From Roseimaritima sp. (GTDB taxonomy: Bacteria; Planctomycetota; Planctomycetia; Pirellulales; Pirellulaceae): a stretch of 31,193 nt of DNA. The stretch spans positions 1 through 31,193 of the forward strand of contig SLFV01000544.1 in assembly GCA_007124075.1 (NCBI GenBank), read 5' to 3'. Under the pieces are notes generated by a model. The model had not been told where the DNA came from. It saw nothing but the letters and a program-made list of their open reading frames with translations, and searched no databases. Positions 23,801-31,193 of this stretch are shown piece by piece (the stretch's first letter is position 1; the number at the start of each line of letters is the position of its first letter). The translations under genes were made by a program, and so were the position numbers.

Positions 23801-25228
23801 CTATACTAACTTCTCGCAGAACTCGCCTTCGTTGACAGTTGGTCGTTCAGGTCGACCTTTGTGGATGTAGGTCAGTTCCAGATTGCTGAGGCCCATCAAG
23901 TGTAAAATCGAGGCATGAATATCGTGGACATGCAAGCGGTCTTCGATAGCGTGCAAACCCAGTTCATCGGTCGCGCCTATCGTCTGACCGCCGCGGACTC
24001 CCCCGCCTGCCATCCACATTGCAAATCCAGTGGGGTTGTGATCGCGTCCGTTCCCCTGTTCGCTCATCGGCGTCCGCCCAAACTCCCCGCCCCAAACAAC
24101 CAGCGTGTCCTTGAGCAAACCTCGTTGCTTGAGATCCTTTAGCAACGCCGCCACGGGCTGGTCCATTTGGCGACATAGCCGAGTGTGGTTGCTTTCAATG
24201 TTGGAGTGAGCATCCCACTTACTGCCCGCTCCGTGGTACAACTGGACAAAGCGGACACCGCTTTCACTCAACCGCCTCGCCAATAGGCAAAGCCGCCCAA
24301 AATCAGCGGTATCCTTACTGTTTAATCCGTACATTTCGTGCGTGGCAGCGGTCTCCTGACCCAGGTCAATCACCCCGGGCGCAGCGGCCTGCATGCGGAA
24401 CCCCATTTCGTAACTAGCAATCCGTGCCTCCAGTTCAGATTGTTCAGGATGCAGTTTTGCAAATTCGGAATTGAGCTGATTCAAATAATCAAGCTTGCCA
24501 AGTTGCCGTTGTGGGGTAACGCCCTCTGGGGAGGTCAAATTTGGAACCGGCTGGGAGCCCTCACTGAACCGCGTTCCCTGGTACAGTGCAGGCATAAACC
24601 CTGCTCCCCAGTTCCGTGGCCCGTTGACGACGCTTGAACGGTTGTCTTGCATCACCACGAACGCGGGTAAATCGGCGTTCTCGCTGCCCAGTCCATAATT
24701 GACCCAGGAACCTAGTGACGGGCGTCCACCCAATATGGAACAAGTGTTCATAAGGCAAACGCCAGCCGAATGATTGATCCCCTCACCCCAACAAGATTTC
24801 AAAACGGCGATATCATCAACGCACGTTGCGATGTGGGGCAACCAGTCCGACACCCAGGTCCCTGCCTGACCATGCTGCTGCCAGGTTCGTTTGCATTGCA
24901 GCAATGGTGAACGCGATTCGCCCATTGCGGTAATCACTTCGCCGAAACTTTCAGGCAGTTGCTGCCCGGCTAACTCATTCAACAACGGTTTAGGGTCGAA
25001 CAAATCAATGTGGCTGGGTCCTCCTTCCATGAACAGGAAAATCACCCGTTTGGCGGTTGCCTGAAAATGCGGCCTTCGTTCGGATGACTCAAGATCGCTG
25101 GATGTCGCAGGGTTCCCGATACCCTCCTGGGCCAACATGCTTGCTAAAGCCACCGCGCCGAATCCAGCTCCGCTGCGCGTCAGGAATTGGCGACGGGAGG
25201 CGGGAATTTCAATAATTGGTTGATTCAT
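23801..25228 (-). CDS. Tat-exported DUF1501 protein (sulfatase-like fold)
   Basis: The protein has 475 residues from the ATG at 25228. The Tat signal is SRRQFLTRSGAGFGAVAL (Arg12-Arg13). DUF1501 landmarks are FLFMEGGPSHIDLFDPKPLL, GINHSAGVCLMNT, FVQLYHGAGSKWDAHSN, VVWGGEFGRTPMSEQGNGRD and AIEDRLHVHDIHASILHLMG. The family resembles alkaline-phosphatase/sulfatase folds and is greatly expanded in planctomycetes, nearly always next to a PSD1 gene as here. Its reaction is not established. It lies 202 bases downstream of the PSD1 gene on the same strand, probably an operon. It is complete and contrasts with the remnant at 13904-14300. Confidence 0.87.
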   Translation of the reverse strand: MNQPIIEIPASRRQFLTRSGAGFGAVALASMLAQEGIGNPATSSDLESSERRPHFQATAKRVIFLFMEGGPSHIDLFDPKPLLNELAGQQLPESFGEVITAMGESRSPLLQCKRTWQQHGQAGTWVSDWLPHIATCVDDIAVLKSCWGEGINHSAGVCLMNTCSILGGRPSLGSWVNYGLGSENADLPAFVVMQDNRSSVVNGPRNWGAGFMPALYQGTRFSEGSQPVPNLTSPEGVTPQRQLGKLDYLNQLNSEFAKLHPEQSELEARIASYEMGFRMQAAAPGVIDLGQETAATHEMYGLNSKDTADFGRLCLLARRLSESGVRFVQLYHGAGSKWDAHSNIESNHTRLCRQMDQPVAALLKDLKQRGLLKDTLVVWGGEFGRTPMSEQGNGRDHNPTGFAMWMAGGGVRGGQTIGATDELGLHAIEDRLHVHDIHASILHLMGLSNLELTYIHKGRPERPTVNEGEFCEKLV

Positions 25229-25430
25229 TGGTTTACTTCACGCGGCAGGAAAACTTTACGGATAGCCAAGTGTCAAAAATCGCGAACACCCGCTGGCGGT
25301 GACCAAGGCAATTGGCAAAGAGCGAGCAAAAACCGACGGATGCCCAAACTTTGGTATATCTCCAGGGCCAACCCGCACTGCATCAAACCGAGACAGCGAC
25401 ACAACGACGGCCGCTGTCGATTGAGGTTGC

Positions 25431-28400
25431 TCAGCGGACATACAAGAATTCACTGGAATTCAAAACCACATGGCAAAAGTCGATCAAAGCGGATTGTTGT
25501 GCGGTGGTGTGATCCTCCGATGGATTCCGCAGACTGAGGTGTAATGCGTGGTCCGAGCTATCAAACAATACACCGGGGTCGGCTTCGAATTTCCAATGGG
25601 CCAACGTCGCAACACGCGAAGTCGGTTCGAAGAAAAGCAACTGGTCTTGAGATAAAGCGTCTGCGGATATTCGAATATCATCCAAAACCCCATCAAACTG
25701 CCCTGCCTGCCCCCCGCTTCGGCCACCGATCACCAGCGGTCGATCATTTTCCAGTCCACCAACTAAGTCGTGTTCCACCACGGCAACGTCGATCGGTTCT
25801 TCCTCATTTGACAAATCCTTGAGGTAAAACGTGACGGTTCCCGGCGTATCAGCAGTTGCTGGCTGGAAAGCAGCGGCCGTGTAATAGGGCGTGTTTAGCT
25901 CGACGTACTGATCGGAAAAGACCGCCACCTCCCCAATCGTCCCATCACGTTTCCTGCCCCACATGTGCAGGACCAACGTCTGTGGCTTGCGCCGCGATCC
26001 CTTGCCCGTAATCCCGAACGCCCAGCCAGGCTGACGACTGCCGCGGCCCCACTTCGAAAGCATGGTCCTGACCGTTCCTGAGTCATACACGCTTCGGACC
26101 TGGCAAAATAACTCAACCGTCATAGCATCAGGGTGTAGATCACGAGGGATTTCAACCTGCGGTAGTGATGTCGCATGCTGATCCATCATCGCCACGGCTT
26201 GACCATCGCGATACGGGATGCGTGCAGCAACCAAACTTTGCAGGTCGTCCGAACGGCCTTCTTGCAACCTGTCAGCTTGATGCTGAACGAAAGCCAAAGC
26301 CGCCGATAATTCATCGACCGTCATGTCGCGTCCCAACGTGGTCTGCCAAACATACCTAACCTGCTGTTCGATGTTGTCGCCGTGCTTTCCTGCCCGTTTC
26401 GCCAGTAGGCTGGCAAGCTGCAGGTACTCGGCACTATTGATCAGCAACAACGACTGGACAGGGGTTGTGGTCGTATTACGAGCCGATTCACTGGTGAAAA
26501 AAAGCGGCAAATCGAATACCTCCAACAGTGGATCGCGAGCGTTACGCATCGACCGGGTGTAAATTGTCCGCCTGGGAACCGACGGCAGGACGCCCGGTCC
26601 ACTCATTTTGGAATCTAGCTTACCGCTGACCATCAAAACCGCATCTCGGATTTGCTCGGCATCCAGACGACGGACATCACCCCGCCAATAAAATTTGTTG
26701 CTAGGGTCGATTTGCTGGAAGTGCTCGATCTGCGGATGCGAGGCCGATTGTTGGTAAGTTTCCGAAAGCACGATCAATCGATGTAGTGACTTCAGGCTCC
26801 AGCCCTCGTTGACAAACCAGACCGTCAGCCAATCAAGCAGTTCTGGATGCGAGGGCAGGCCGCCTAATTTACCGAAATCGCTGGCGTTGCTGGCCAACCC
26901 CTTGCCAAAATGATATTGCCAAACGCGATTGACAATGACGCGCGTTGACAGCGGATTATCGGGCTGCGTCAACCAACGGGCCAACGCCGAACGACGACCG
27001 CTGCTTCCAAGTTCCGGCAGAGCTTGGACCGCGATTGGCTGCGGATCAATGATGGACAGAACACCCGGCGGGACAGGTTGCCTGCCACGTTTGGGGATCA
27101 ACGTTTCTGGCACATCCACCGCCACATCACACGCCGTCATCGCCATAGGCAGTTCTTCCGGCCGCTTCACGCTTAGCTCATTGAGTTGCTTGCGCAACTC
27201 CAGCACCCGGTCCTTATCCTCCTTCTTCAACCGCGACTCCATCCGGCCATACTCGAATAGTACCTGCCGATCGACCAAGTAATACAACTGATTTTCATGC
27301 GGGGTACGCTGATCTACAGGCTTGTTTGCGATGTCCTGCAAATCTTGCGGGAATTTAGTGACTGCGCTGCGTCGGGCGCGTTCGCGATACGGTGCTTCAA
27401 TCGACTCGATTTCACTCAGGATAGGAGCCGCGACTTTCTCCCAAGCAGCCAACTGCTGCGCGTATGCCGCCCGCTGCTGCTCACCGGCAACGACCGTTTG
27501 ATCTTGAGGCAAAAAACCCTCGAAGATTGCCCGCAAGCGAAAATAATCTTTCTGCAAAATAGGGTCAAATTTGTGATTGTGGCAACGCGCGCACTGCATG
27601 CCCATACCCAGAAAAACATCGCCCGTCGTATCGGTGATGTCCGTCATGATCAGATCCCACTGAGTCCGCGCGTCGCGACTGTTGTATTCGTAAATCCAAT
27701 GACGCAAAAAACCAGTCGCAGTCAATGCGTCGGGATCGTCAGGAAATAGCTCGTCCCCCGCGATTTGCTCCCGCACAAACCGGTCATAAGGCTTGTCATT
27801 GTTAAGGGAAGAGATCACGTAATCACGATAGCGATAGGCGTCCGAGCGAAAACCATCGGCACGATATCCGTCGCTGTCGGAGTAACGAACCAGGTCCAGC
27901 CAATGCCTGGCCCAACGTTCACCATACTGAGGCGAATCTAGCAGTTGATCGACCAGCGCTTCGACGGCGTCGGGTGCTGTGTCGTTGACGAATCGACGAA
28001 TCTGTTCGTCTGTGGGAGGCAAGCCCCACAGGTTAAATGTCAGCCGTCGGATCAGCGTTTGCCGATCTGCCGGCGGGGCAGGGGAAAGCCCCTCTGAACG
28101 CATGCGATCGTAGATAAACGCGTCGATAGGATTCGGCTGCCAGCGTGAAGCATCGACGTCTGGGACCGCGACCTGAATTGCAGGTTGAAAAGCCCACCAT
28201 TGACGCTCCTGGTCGCTAAACCGATCAGTCTGCCCGCCCGTTCCCACTGCCGCTCGCAGGCTGGCGGTGTCAGTCCCCGGCCACGGAGCCCCCAGTTCAA
28301 CCCACCGCTCCAGAATACGTATCGACTCGTCATCCAGTTTCCCGGCTGGGGGCATTTCCAAGCCCTCATAGCGAACCGCTTCGATCAGCAAACTGTCGTC

Positions 28401-28667
28401 GGGATCGCCAGGCACGATTGCTGCACCGGAGTCTCCACCGCTGAGATGGCCAGCGAGATTGTCCAGACGCAATCCGCCTTTCTGCTTCTGGGCGTCGTGG
28501 CAACCCAAACAATGCTCGGCCAATAGCGGGCGCACGTGGAGCTCAAAAAAGCGGGCCTGCTCGGGGGACGTCTCCAAAGTCCCTTCGGCGGAACTGAGCG
28601 AAGAAGAAAGGCCGCTGACAAACAGCAAAAGCAGCCACAGGCGGGGGAGGCAGGGTGAAGTATTCAT
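25431..28667 (-). CDS. Planctomycete cytochrome-C-like PSD1 protein (PSCyt1-DUF1549-DUF1553) with LamG insertion
   Basis: The protein has 1078 residues from the ATG at 28667, which directly precedes a good signal peptide (about residues 1-27); an upstream in-frame start would add 26 non-signal-like residues. PSCyt1 follows with the haem-type motif EHCLGCH (Cys53, Cys56, His57) and [16 protein letters not shown]1549 runs from about 178 to 385 and contains [15 protein letters not shown] (Cys359, Cys362). DUF1553 begins at about 600 ([20 protein letters not shown]). A LamG/concanavalin-like domain (about 850-1045) interrupts it before the final [14 protein letters not shown]. Such proteins are periplasmic and paired with DUF1501 proteins; roles in polysaccharide handling or redox have been proposed but are unproven. 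Confidence 0.88.
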   Translation of the reverse strand: MNTSPCLPRLWLLLLFVSGLSSSLSSAEGTLETSPEQARFFELHVRPLLAEHCLGCHDAQKQKGGLRLDNLAGHLSGGDSGAAIVPGDPDDSLLIEAVRYEGLEMPPAGKLDDESIRILERWVELGAPWPGTDTASLRAAVGTGGQTDRFSDQERQWWAFQPAIQVAVPDVDASRWQPNPIDAFIYDRMRSEGLSPAPPADRQTLIRRLTFNLWGLPPTDEQIRRFVNDTAPDAVEALVDQLLDSPQYGERWARHWLDLVRYSDSDGYRADGFRSDAYRYRDYVISSLNNDKPYDRFVREQIAGDELFPDDPDALTATGFLRHWIYEYNSRDARTQWDLIMTDITDTTGDVFLGMGMQCARCHNHKFDPILQKDYFRLRAIFEGFLPQDQTVVAGEQQRAAYAQQLAAWEKVAAPILSEIESIEAPYRERARRSAVTKFPQDLQDIANKPVDQRTPHENQLYYLVDRQVLFEYGRMESRLKKEDKDRVLELRKQLNELSVKRPEELPMAMTACDVAVDVPETLIPKRGRQPVPPGVLSIIDPQPIAVQALPELGSSGRRSALARWLTQPDNPLSTRVIVNRVWQYHFGKGLASNASDFGKLGGLPSHPELLDWLTVWFVNEGWSLKSLHRLIVLSETYQQSASHPQIEHFQQIDPSNKFYWRGDVRRLDAEQIRDAVLMVSGKLDSKMSGPGVLPSVPRRTIYTRSMRNARDPLLEVFDLPLFFTSESARNTTTTPVQSLLLINSAEYLQLASLLAKRAGKHGDNIEQQVRYVWQTTLGRDMTVDELSAALAFVQHQADRLQEGRSDDLQSLVAARIPYRDGQAVAMMDQHATSLPQVEIPRDLHPDAMTVELFCQVRSVYDSGTVRTMLSKWGRGSRQPGWAFGITGKGSRRKPQTLVLHMWGRKRDGTIGEVAVFSDQYVELNTPYYTAAAFQPATADTPGTVTFYLKDLSNEEEPIDVAVVEHDLVGGLENDRPLVIGGRSGGQAGQFDGVLDDIRISADALSQDQLLFFEPTSRVATLAHWKFEADPGVLFDSSDHALHLSLRNPSEDHTTAQQSALIDFCHVVLNSSEFLYVR

Positions 28668-28866
28668 GGCTTTTATTGTATCGGCAGTTCGCATCCGCAG
28701 CAAGAAAATGTTTTCCGTCCAGCTTGCGAGGGTGCCGTTTGGCAAAATCTATCAAATGCTCCGAAAACATGATCGCAAAATACGACAAATCGAGAGATCC
28801 TGGGACTTGCCCCCCTAGCAGCGTGATCTGAGATGCGATCAACTGAGTACGAGAAACTACGAATCT

Positions 28867-28898
28867 GAATCCGCAATCCACGCGTTGAATTCGGATTC
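28867..28898. promoter_or_regulatory. Dyad element upstream of the desaturase gene
   Basis: GAATCCG (28867-28873) plus AAT after one extra C pairs with ATT and CGGATTC (28889-28898). The arms are ten base pairs with one bulge. The element lies 56 bases before the desaturase GTG, inside the divergent region 28668-28954 shared with the PSD1 gene. It could be an operator; no sigma-70-like promoter was recognised nearby. The rest of this 287-base region shows nothing else. Confidence 0.35.
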
Positions 28899-28954
28899 TG
28901 GCACCGCAGTCTTTGAGGTTGATCCCCCCTTAACAATCGGACAGGTTAGCAAAA

Positions 28955-29929
28955 GTGCCCAGTCTATCATCGATTTCTGCTTCGACTGCCAAAACAGACG
29001 CCCTAACGTCGTCAGGTCGCCATCGGGAAACTGCCGCGATCCGCTGGGACTATGCGATCTTTTTTGTTCTGCTACACGGCTTAGCCTGCCTGGCGTTTCT
29101 GCCCTATTTTTTTAGTCTCCCGGGACTGCTCGCCTTTGTCATAGGGGTAGTGGTGTTTGGTCAAATGGCGATCCCGATCGGATACCATCGCCTGCTGTCA
29201 CACAAAAGTTTTCGGTGCCCGAAATGGTTGGAGCGCACGCTAGTAACGCTCGCGATGTGCAGTGCTCAAGAAACCCCGGCTCAATGGGTCGCGTGGCATC
29301 GCCGCCACCACGTCTTTTCCGACCAACACGAGGACCCGCATTCACCACGTAGCGGTTTTTTCTGGGCTCACGTCCAATGGCTGATCCATGAAAAGCGAAA
29401 TCGCTTGGAGACATTCTCGCTGTTTGAAAAATACGCTCGAGACATTCTGGCGGATCGCTACTACCTGTGGATTGAAAAACTGCCCAATCCCGCAGGTTTG
29501 TTCTATATCGCTCACGTCTTGCTGTACACAGTTTTAGCTGGCGGATTGGCGGTCGCCTGGCATGGCTGGACCAATGATGCATTGCAACTAACGCTTAGCC
29601 TGTTGGTCTGGGGGGTTGCGGTACGCACGGTCTGGGTCTGGCACATTACCTGGAGCGTTAATTCGCTATCCCATGTCTTTGGTTATCGAAATCATGACAC
29701 CAAGGACGACAGTCGCAACAACTGGTTCGTGACCCTGCTGACGGCCGGTGAGGGCTGGCACAACAATCACCATGCGGACCCCGCCAGTGCATCGGTTCAG
29801 CATCGTTGGTGGGAGATTGACTTGAACTATTACGCCATTTGCCTATTGGGTCGCCTTGGCCTGGCCTGGGACATCATCCCGCCGCGACACCAACGCGGCG
29901 AGAAGCCGAACAGCAGGGAGTTTGGCTAG
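28955..29929 (+). CDS. Membrane fatty-acid (acyl-CoA-type) desaturase
   Basis: The protein has 324 residues from the GTG at 28955, with AGG nine bases upstream; no ATG occurs in frame before the first histidine box. The three histidine boxes of diiron desaturases are present: GYHRLLSH (His78 to His83), WHRRHH (His115, His118, His119) and GWHNNHH (His269, His272, His273). Four hydrophobic helices separate them. NSLSHVFGYRNHDTKDDSRN is typical of delta-9 type enzymes. It introduces a double bond into saturated acyl chains in the membrane. It is convergent with the DUF1080 gene, 24 bases away. Confidence 0.88.
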   Translation: MPSLSSISASTAKTDALTSSGRHRETAAIRWDYAIFFVLLHGLACLAFLPYFFSLPGLLAFVIGVVVFGQMAIPIGYHRLLSHKSFRCPKWLERTLVTLAMCSAQETPAQWVAWHRRHHVFSDQHEDPHSPRSGFFWAHVQWLIHEKRNRLETFSLFEKYARDILADRYYLWIEKLPNPAGLFYIAHVLLYTVLAGGLAVAWHGWTNDALQLTLSLLVWGVAVRTVWVWHITWSVNSLSHVFGYRNHDTKDDSRNNWFVTLLTAGEGWHNNHHADPASASVQHRWWEIDLNYYAICLLGRLGLAWDIIPPRHQRGEKPNSREFG

Positions 29930-29953
29930 TAGAGCGACAAGATCACGATGGGA

Positions 29954-30751
29954 TCATTGTTCAATCGGTGTCTCCTTGTCCCCATCACGAATGTAGGGAG
30001 GCCGTTCCTGGCTGCCAACCGCTGGCTTGAACTCGCGAACCCAGATGTTGCGGAACTGCACGGGATCTCCATGATCCTGGAGTGCGATTGGTCCTTTCGG
30101 ACCGTGGTAATCGTACCGTGGCGGGCGAGTGAACGGGGTGTCGCCCTGCAATTCAAAGTGATTGAGAACCAGGACCCCATTATGCACGACCGTCACGTAA
30201 GCGGGTGACGCCAACGAACGGTCTTCATTAAACCGGGGGGCAGTCCAGAAAATGTCGTAGGTGTTCCATTGACCAGGCGGTCGCATCGCGTTAACCGCTG
30301 GCGGAGTCTGTTTGTAGATCGCACCAGCCTGGCCGTCGAAATAAGTCGGGTTTTCGTAAGAATCTAAGACCTGCACCTCATAGCGTCCCATCAGAAATAC
30401 GCCACTGTTACCACGACCTTGCCCTTTTCCCTTTGGGGGAACGGGCGCGGACCATTCGATGTGCAACTGACAATCGCCAAATTCTTGCTTTGTCACGATT
30501 TGCCCTTTGCCGACGATTGCAACCCCGTCACGAACAGTCCACCTGTCGCCGTTCTGCCACTGGCTTAGATCATCCCCGCCAAACAGCACAATTGCATCCG
30601 AAGGCGGCTGAGCGTTAGTTTCCCCGGGCGAAACAACCGGTGGCTCTTGCCAACGAATGCCACTGAGATACTCGCCCGCCCGTACCACCGGGGCCAGCAG
30701 GCTGAACAGAAGTGATAGATAGACTGGGCAGATACTCTGCGAACAATACAT
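29954..30751 (-). CDS. Exported DUF1080 (3-keto-disaccharide hydrolase-like) protein
   Basis: The protein has 265 residues. The ATG at 30751 has AGGA eight bases upstream and starts a signal peptide (about residues 1-26), which the longer in-frame start at 30820 would bury. The DUF1080 jelly-roll landmarks are IVLFGGDDLSQWQNGD, WTVRDGVAIVGKGQIVTKQE, FGDCQLHIEWSAPV, RGNSGVFLMGRYEVQVLDSY, WNTYDIFWTAPRF and GPIALQDHGDPVQFRNIWVR. Planctomycetes have many such secreted proteins, thought to hydrolyse 3-keto-glycosides or bind carbohydrate. The Gfo/Idh-type oxidoreductase in the window would be a logical partner for keto-sugar chemistry, although it lies 6 kb away. Confidence 0.87.
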   Translation of the reverse strand: MYCSQSICPVYLSLLFSLLAPVVRAGEYLSGIRWQEPPVVSPGETNAQPPSDAIVLFGGDDLSQWQNGDRWTVRDGVAIVGKGQIVTKQEFGDCQLHIEWSAPVPPKGKGQGRGNSGVFLMGRYEVQVLDSYENPTYFDGQAGAIYKQTPPAVNAMRPPGQWNTYDIFWTAPRFNEDRSLASPAYVTVVHNGVLVLNHFELQGDTPFTRPPRYDYHGPKGPIALQDHGDPVQFRNIWVREFKPAVGSQERPPYIRDGDKETPIEQ

Positions 30752-30984
30752 CGTCGGGGTCCTAAACGAGAAATTCGATCCACAAACTGGATAAATGGAG
30801 GTCACCTCCCCCATACGCACAAGTCCTTGTAATTTCCTGTCTGCATGGTTTTCATGCGACCACTAGGCAAATCGTAAGACGACCGCGATTATGATTGGCA
30901 CCTCGCCATGGGGCAAGAACCGCCTCTGGATTAGTTTTTCTGATGATCATCATCCCCTAGCTGCCTAACGGCATTGATTTCCGC

Positions 30985-31193
30985 ATGCTCGATCCATCTG
31001 GACCATCCACCTACCCACCGGTAACGGTTAAGCCAGCGCGGCATTACCCCTTCTTGGCGAGGCATCCTTGGGTTCATGCGGCCTCGCTGTTGGAGTCAAG
31101 ACAAGACCATCCGTTGGGGACTCCGGTAGATTTGGTGCAGCACGACGGTACTTGGCTGGCTCGGGGGCTATTCAACCCTCAAAGCGCGCTTCG
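30985..31193 (+). CDS. Class I SAM-dependent rRNA methyltransferase, RlmI-type (5' end only)
   Basis: Only the first 69 codons are in the window; the frame is open to the last base. From the ATG at 30985 it reads VTVKPARHYPFLARHPWVHA and then GTPVDLVQHDGTWLARGLFN. This is the N-terminal PUA domain pattern of RlmI/YccW 23S rRNA cytosine methyltransferases ('v.LK.gr.....rHPWV...dlv...G.f.a.G.yn'). The catalytic SAM domain lies beyond the window. No strong ribosome binding site is seen. It is divergent from the DUF1080 gene, with a 233-base intergenic region (30752-30984) in which I recognised nothing else. Confidence 0.7.
   Translation, partial: MLDPSGPSTYPPVTVKPARHYPFLARHPWVHAASLLESRQDHPLGTPVDLVQHDGTWLARGLFNPQSAL

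Noticed and set aside
1..31193. CRISPR arrays, tRNA, rRNA, intact insertion sequences, prophage genes
   Set aside because: No regularly spaced repeats, cloverleaf or rRNA-like sequence, or intact transposase was seen on either strand.

Overview
The window looks like chromosomal DNA of a planctomycete of the Pirellulales/Rhodopirellula type. The basis is its gene content: a cytochrome-type PSD1 (DUF1549/DUF1553) protein beside a Tat-exported DUF1501 protein, a Tat-exported Gfo/Idh/MocA oxidoreductase, a DUF1080 protein, a PQQ-propeller protein and a TPR-containing SGNH hydrolase. No rRNA, tRNA, CRISPR array or intact mobile element was found. Many genes start on GTG or TTG, several Shine-Dalgarno sequences are weak, and many gene pairs overlap by ATGA.

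Layout. (1) 47-5157 (+): a methyltransferase/PQQ-propeller fusion, translationally coupled to an SGNH hydrolase with TPRs. (2) 5158-5873: a gene graveyard holding the C-terminal half of a REP-associated tyrosine transposase (RAYT) and a broken SRAP/YedK-type peptidase gene. (3) 5874-13016 (+): a nine-gene, tightly overlapping Mrp/Mbh-type cation-proton antiporter operon in the order E-F-G-MbhD-(MbhE+B)-C-D-D2-D3. It has no full-length MrpA and no hydrogenase or dehydrogenase subunits, and carries three NuoL/M/N-like subunits. (4) 13058-~14960 (-): a metallophosphoesterase that appears to have lost its GNH metal-binding block, preceded by a collapsed PSD1-DUF1501 gene pair. (5) 15055-21790: a CPBP membrane protease; a minus-strand run of lipoprotein, PHP phosphatase (CpsB-like), HEATH metallopeptidase and class-3 lipase, the last three tightly packed; a DUF2752 protein; a zinc-ribbon membrane protein; and an acpS/amino-acid-kinase pair. 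(6) 22118-30751: a Gfo/Idh/MocA oxidoreductase, an intact DUF1501 plus PSD1 pair, a fatty-acid desaturase and a DUF1080 protein. (7) From 30985: the 5' end of an RlmI-type rRNA methyltransferase that runs off the window.

The two most interesting items are the antiporter operon and the clustered gene decay. In the operon, the C-terminal modules of MrpA are separate or fused to MrpB, and the third antiporter-like subunit lacks the otherwise invariant TM5 glutamate. The decay involves three neighbouring minus-strand genes reduced by internal deletions, next to an antiporter operon whose other flank also carries pseudogenes. The assignments rest on motifs and family knowledge read by eye; no database search was run.
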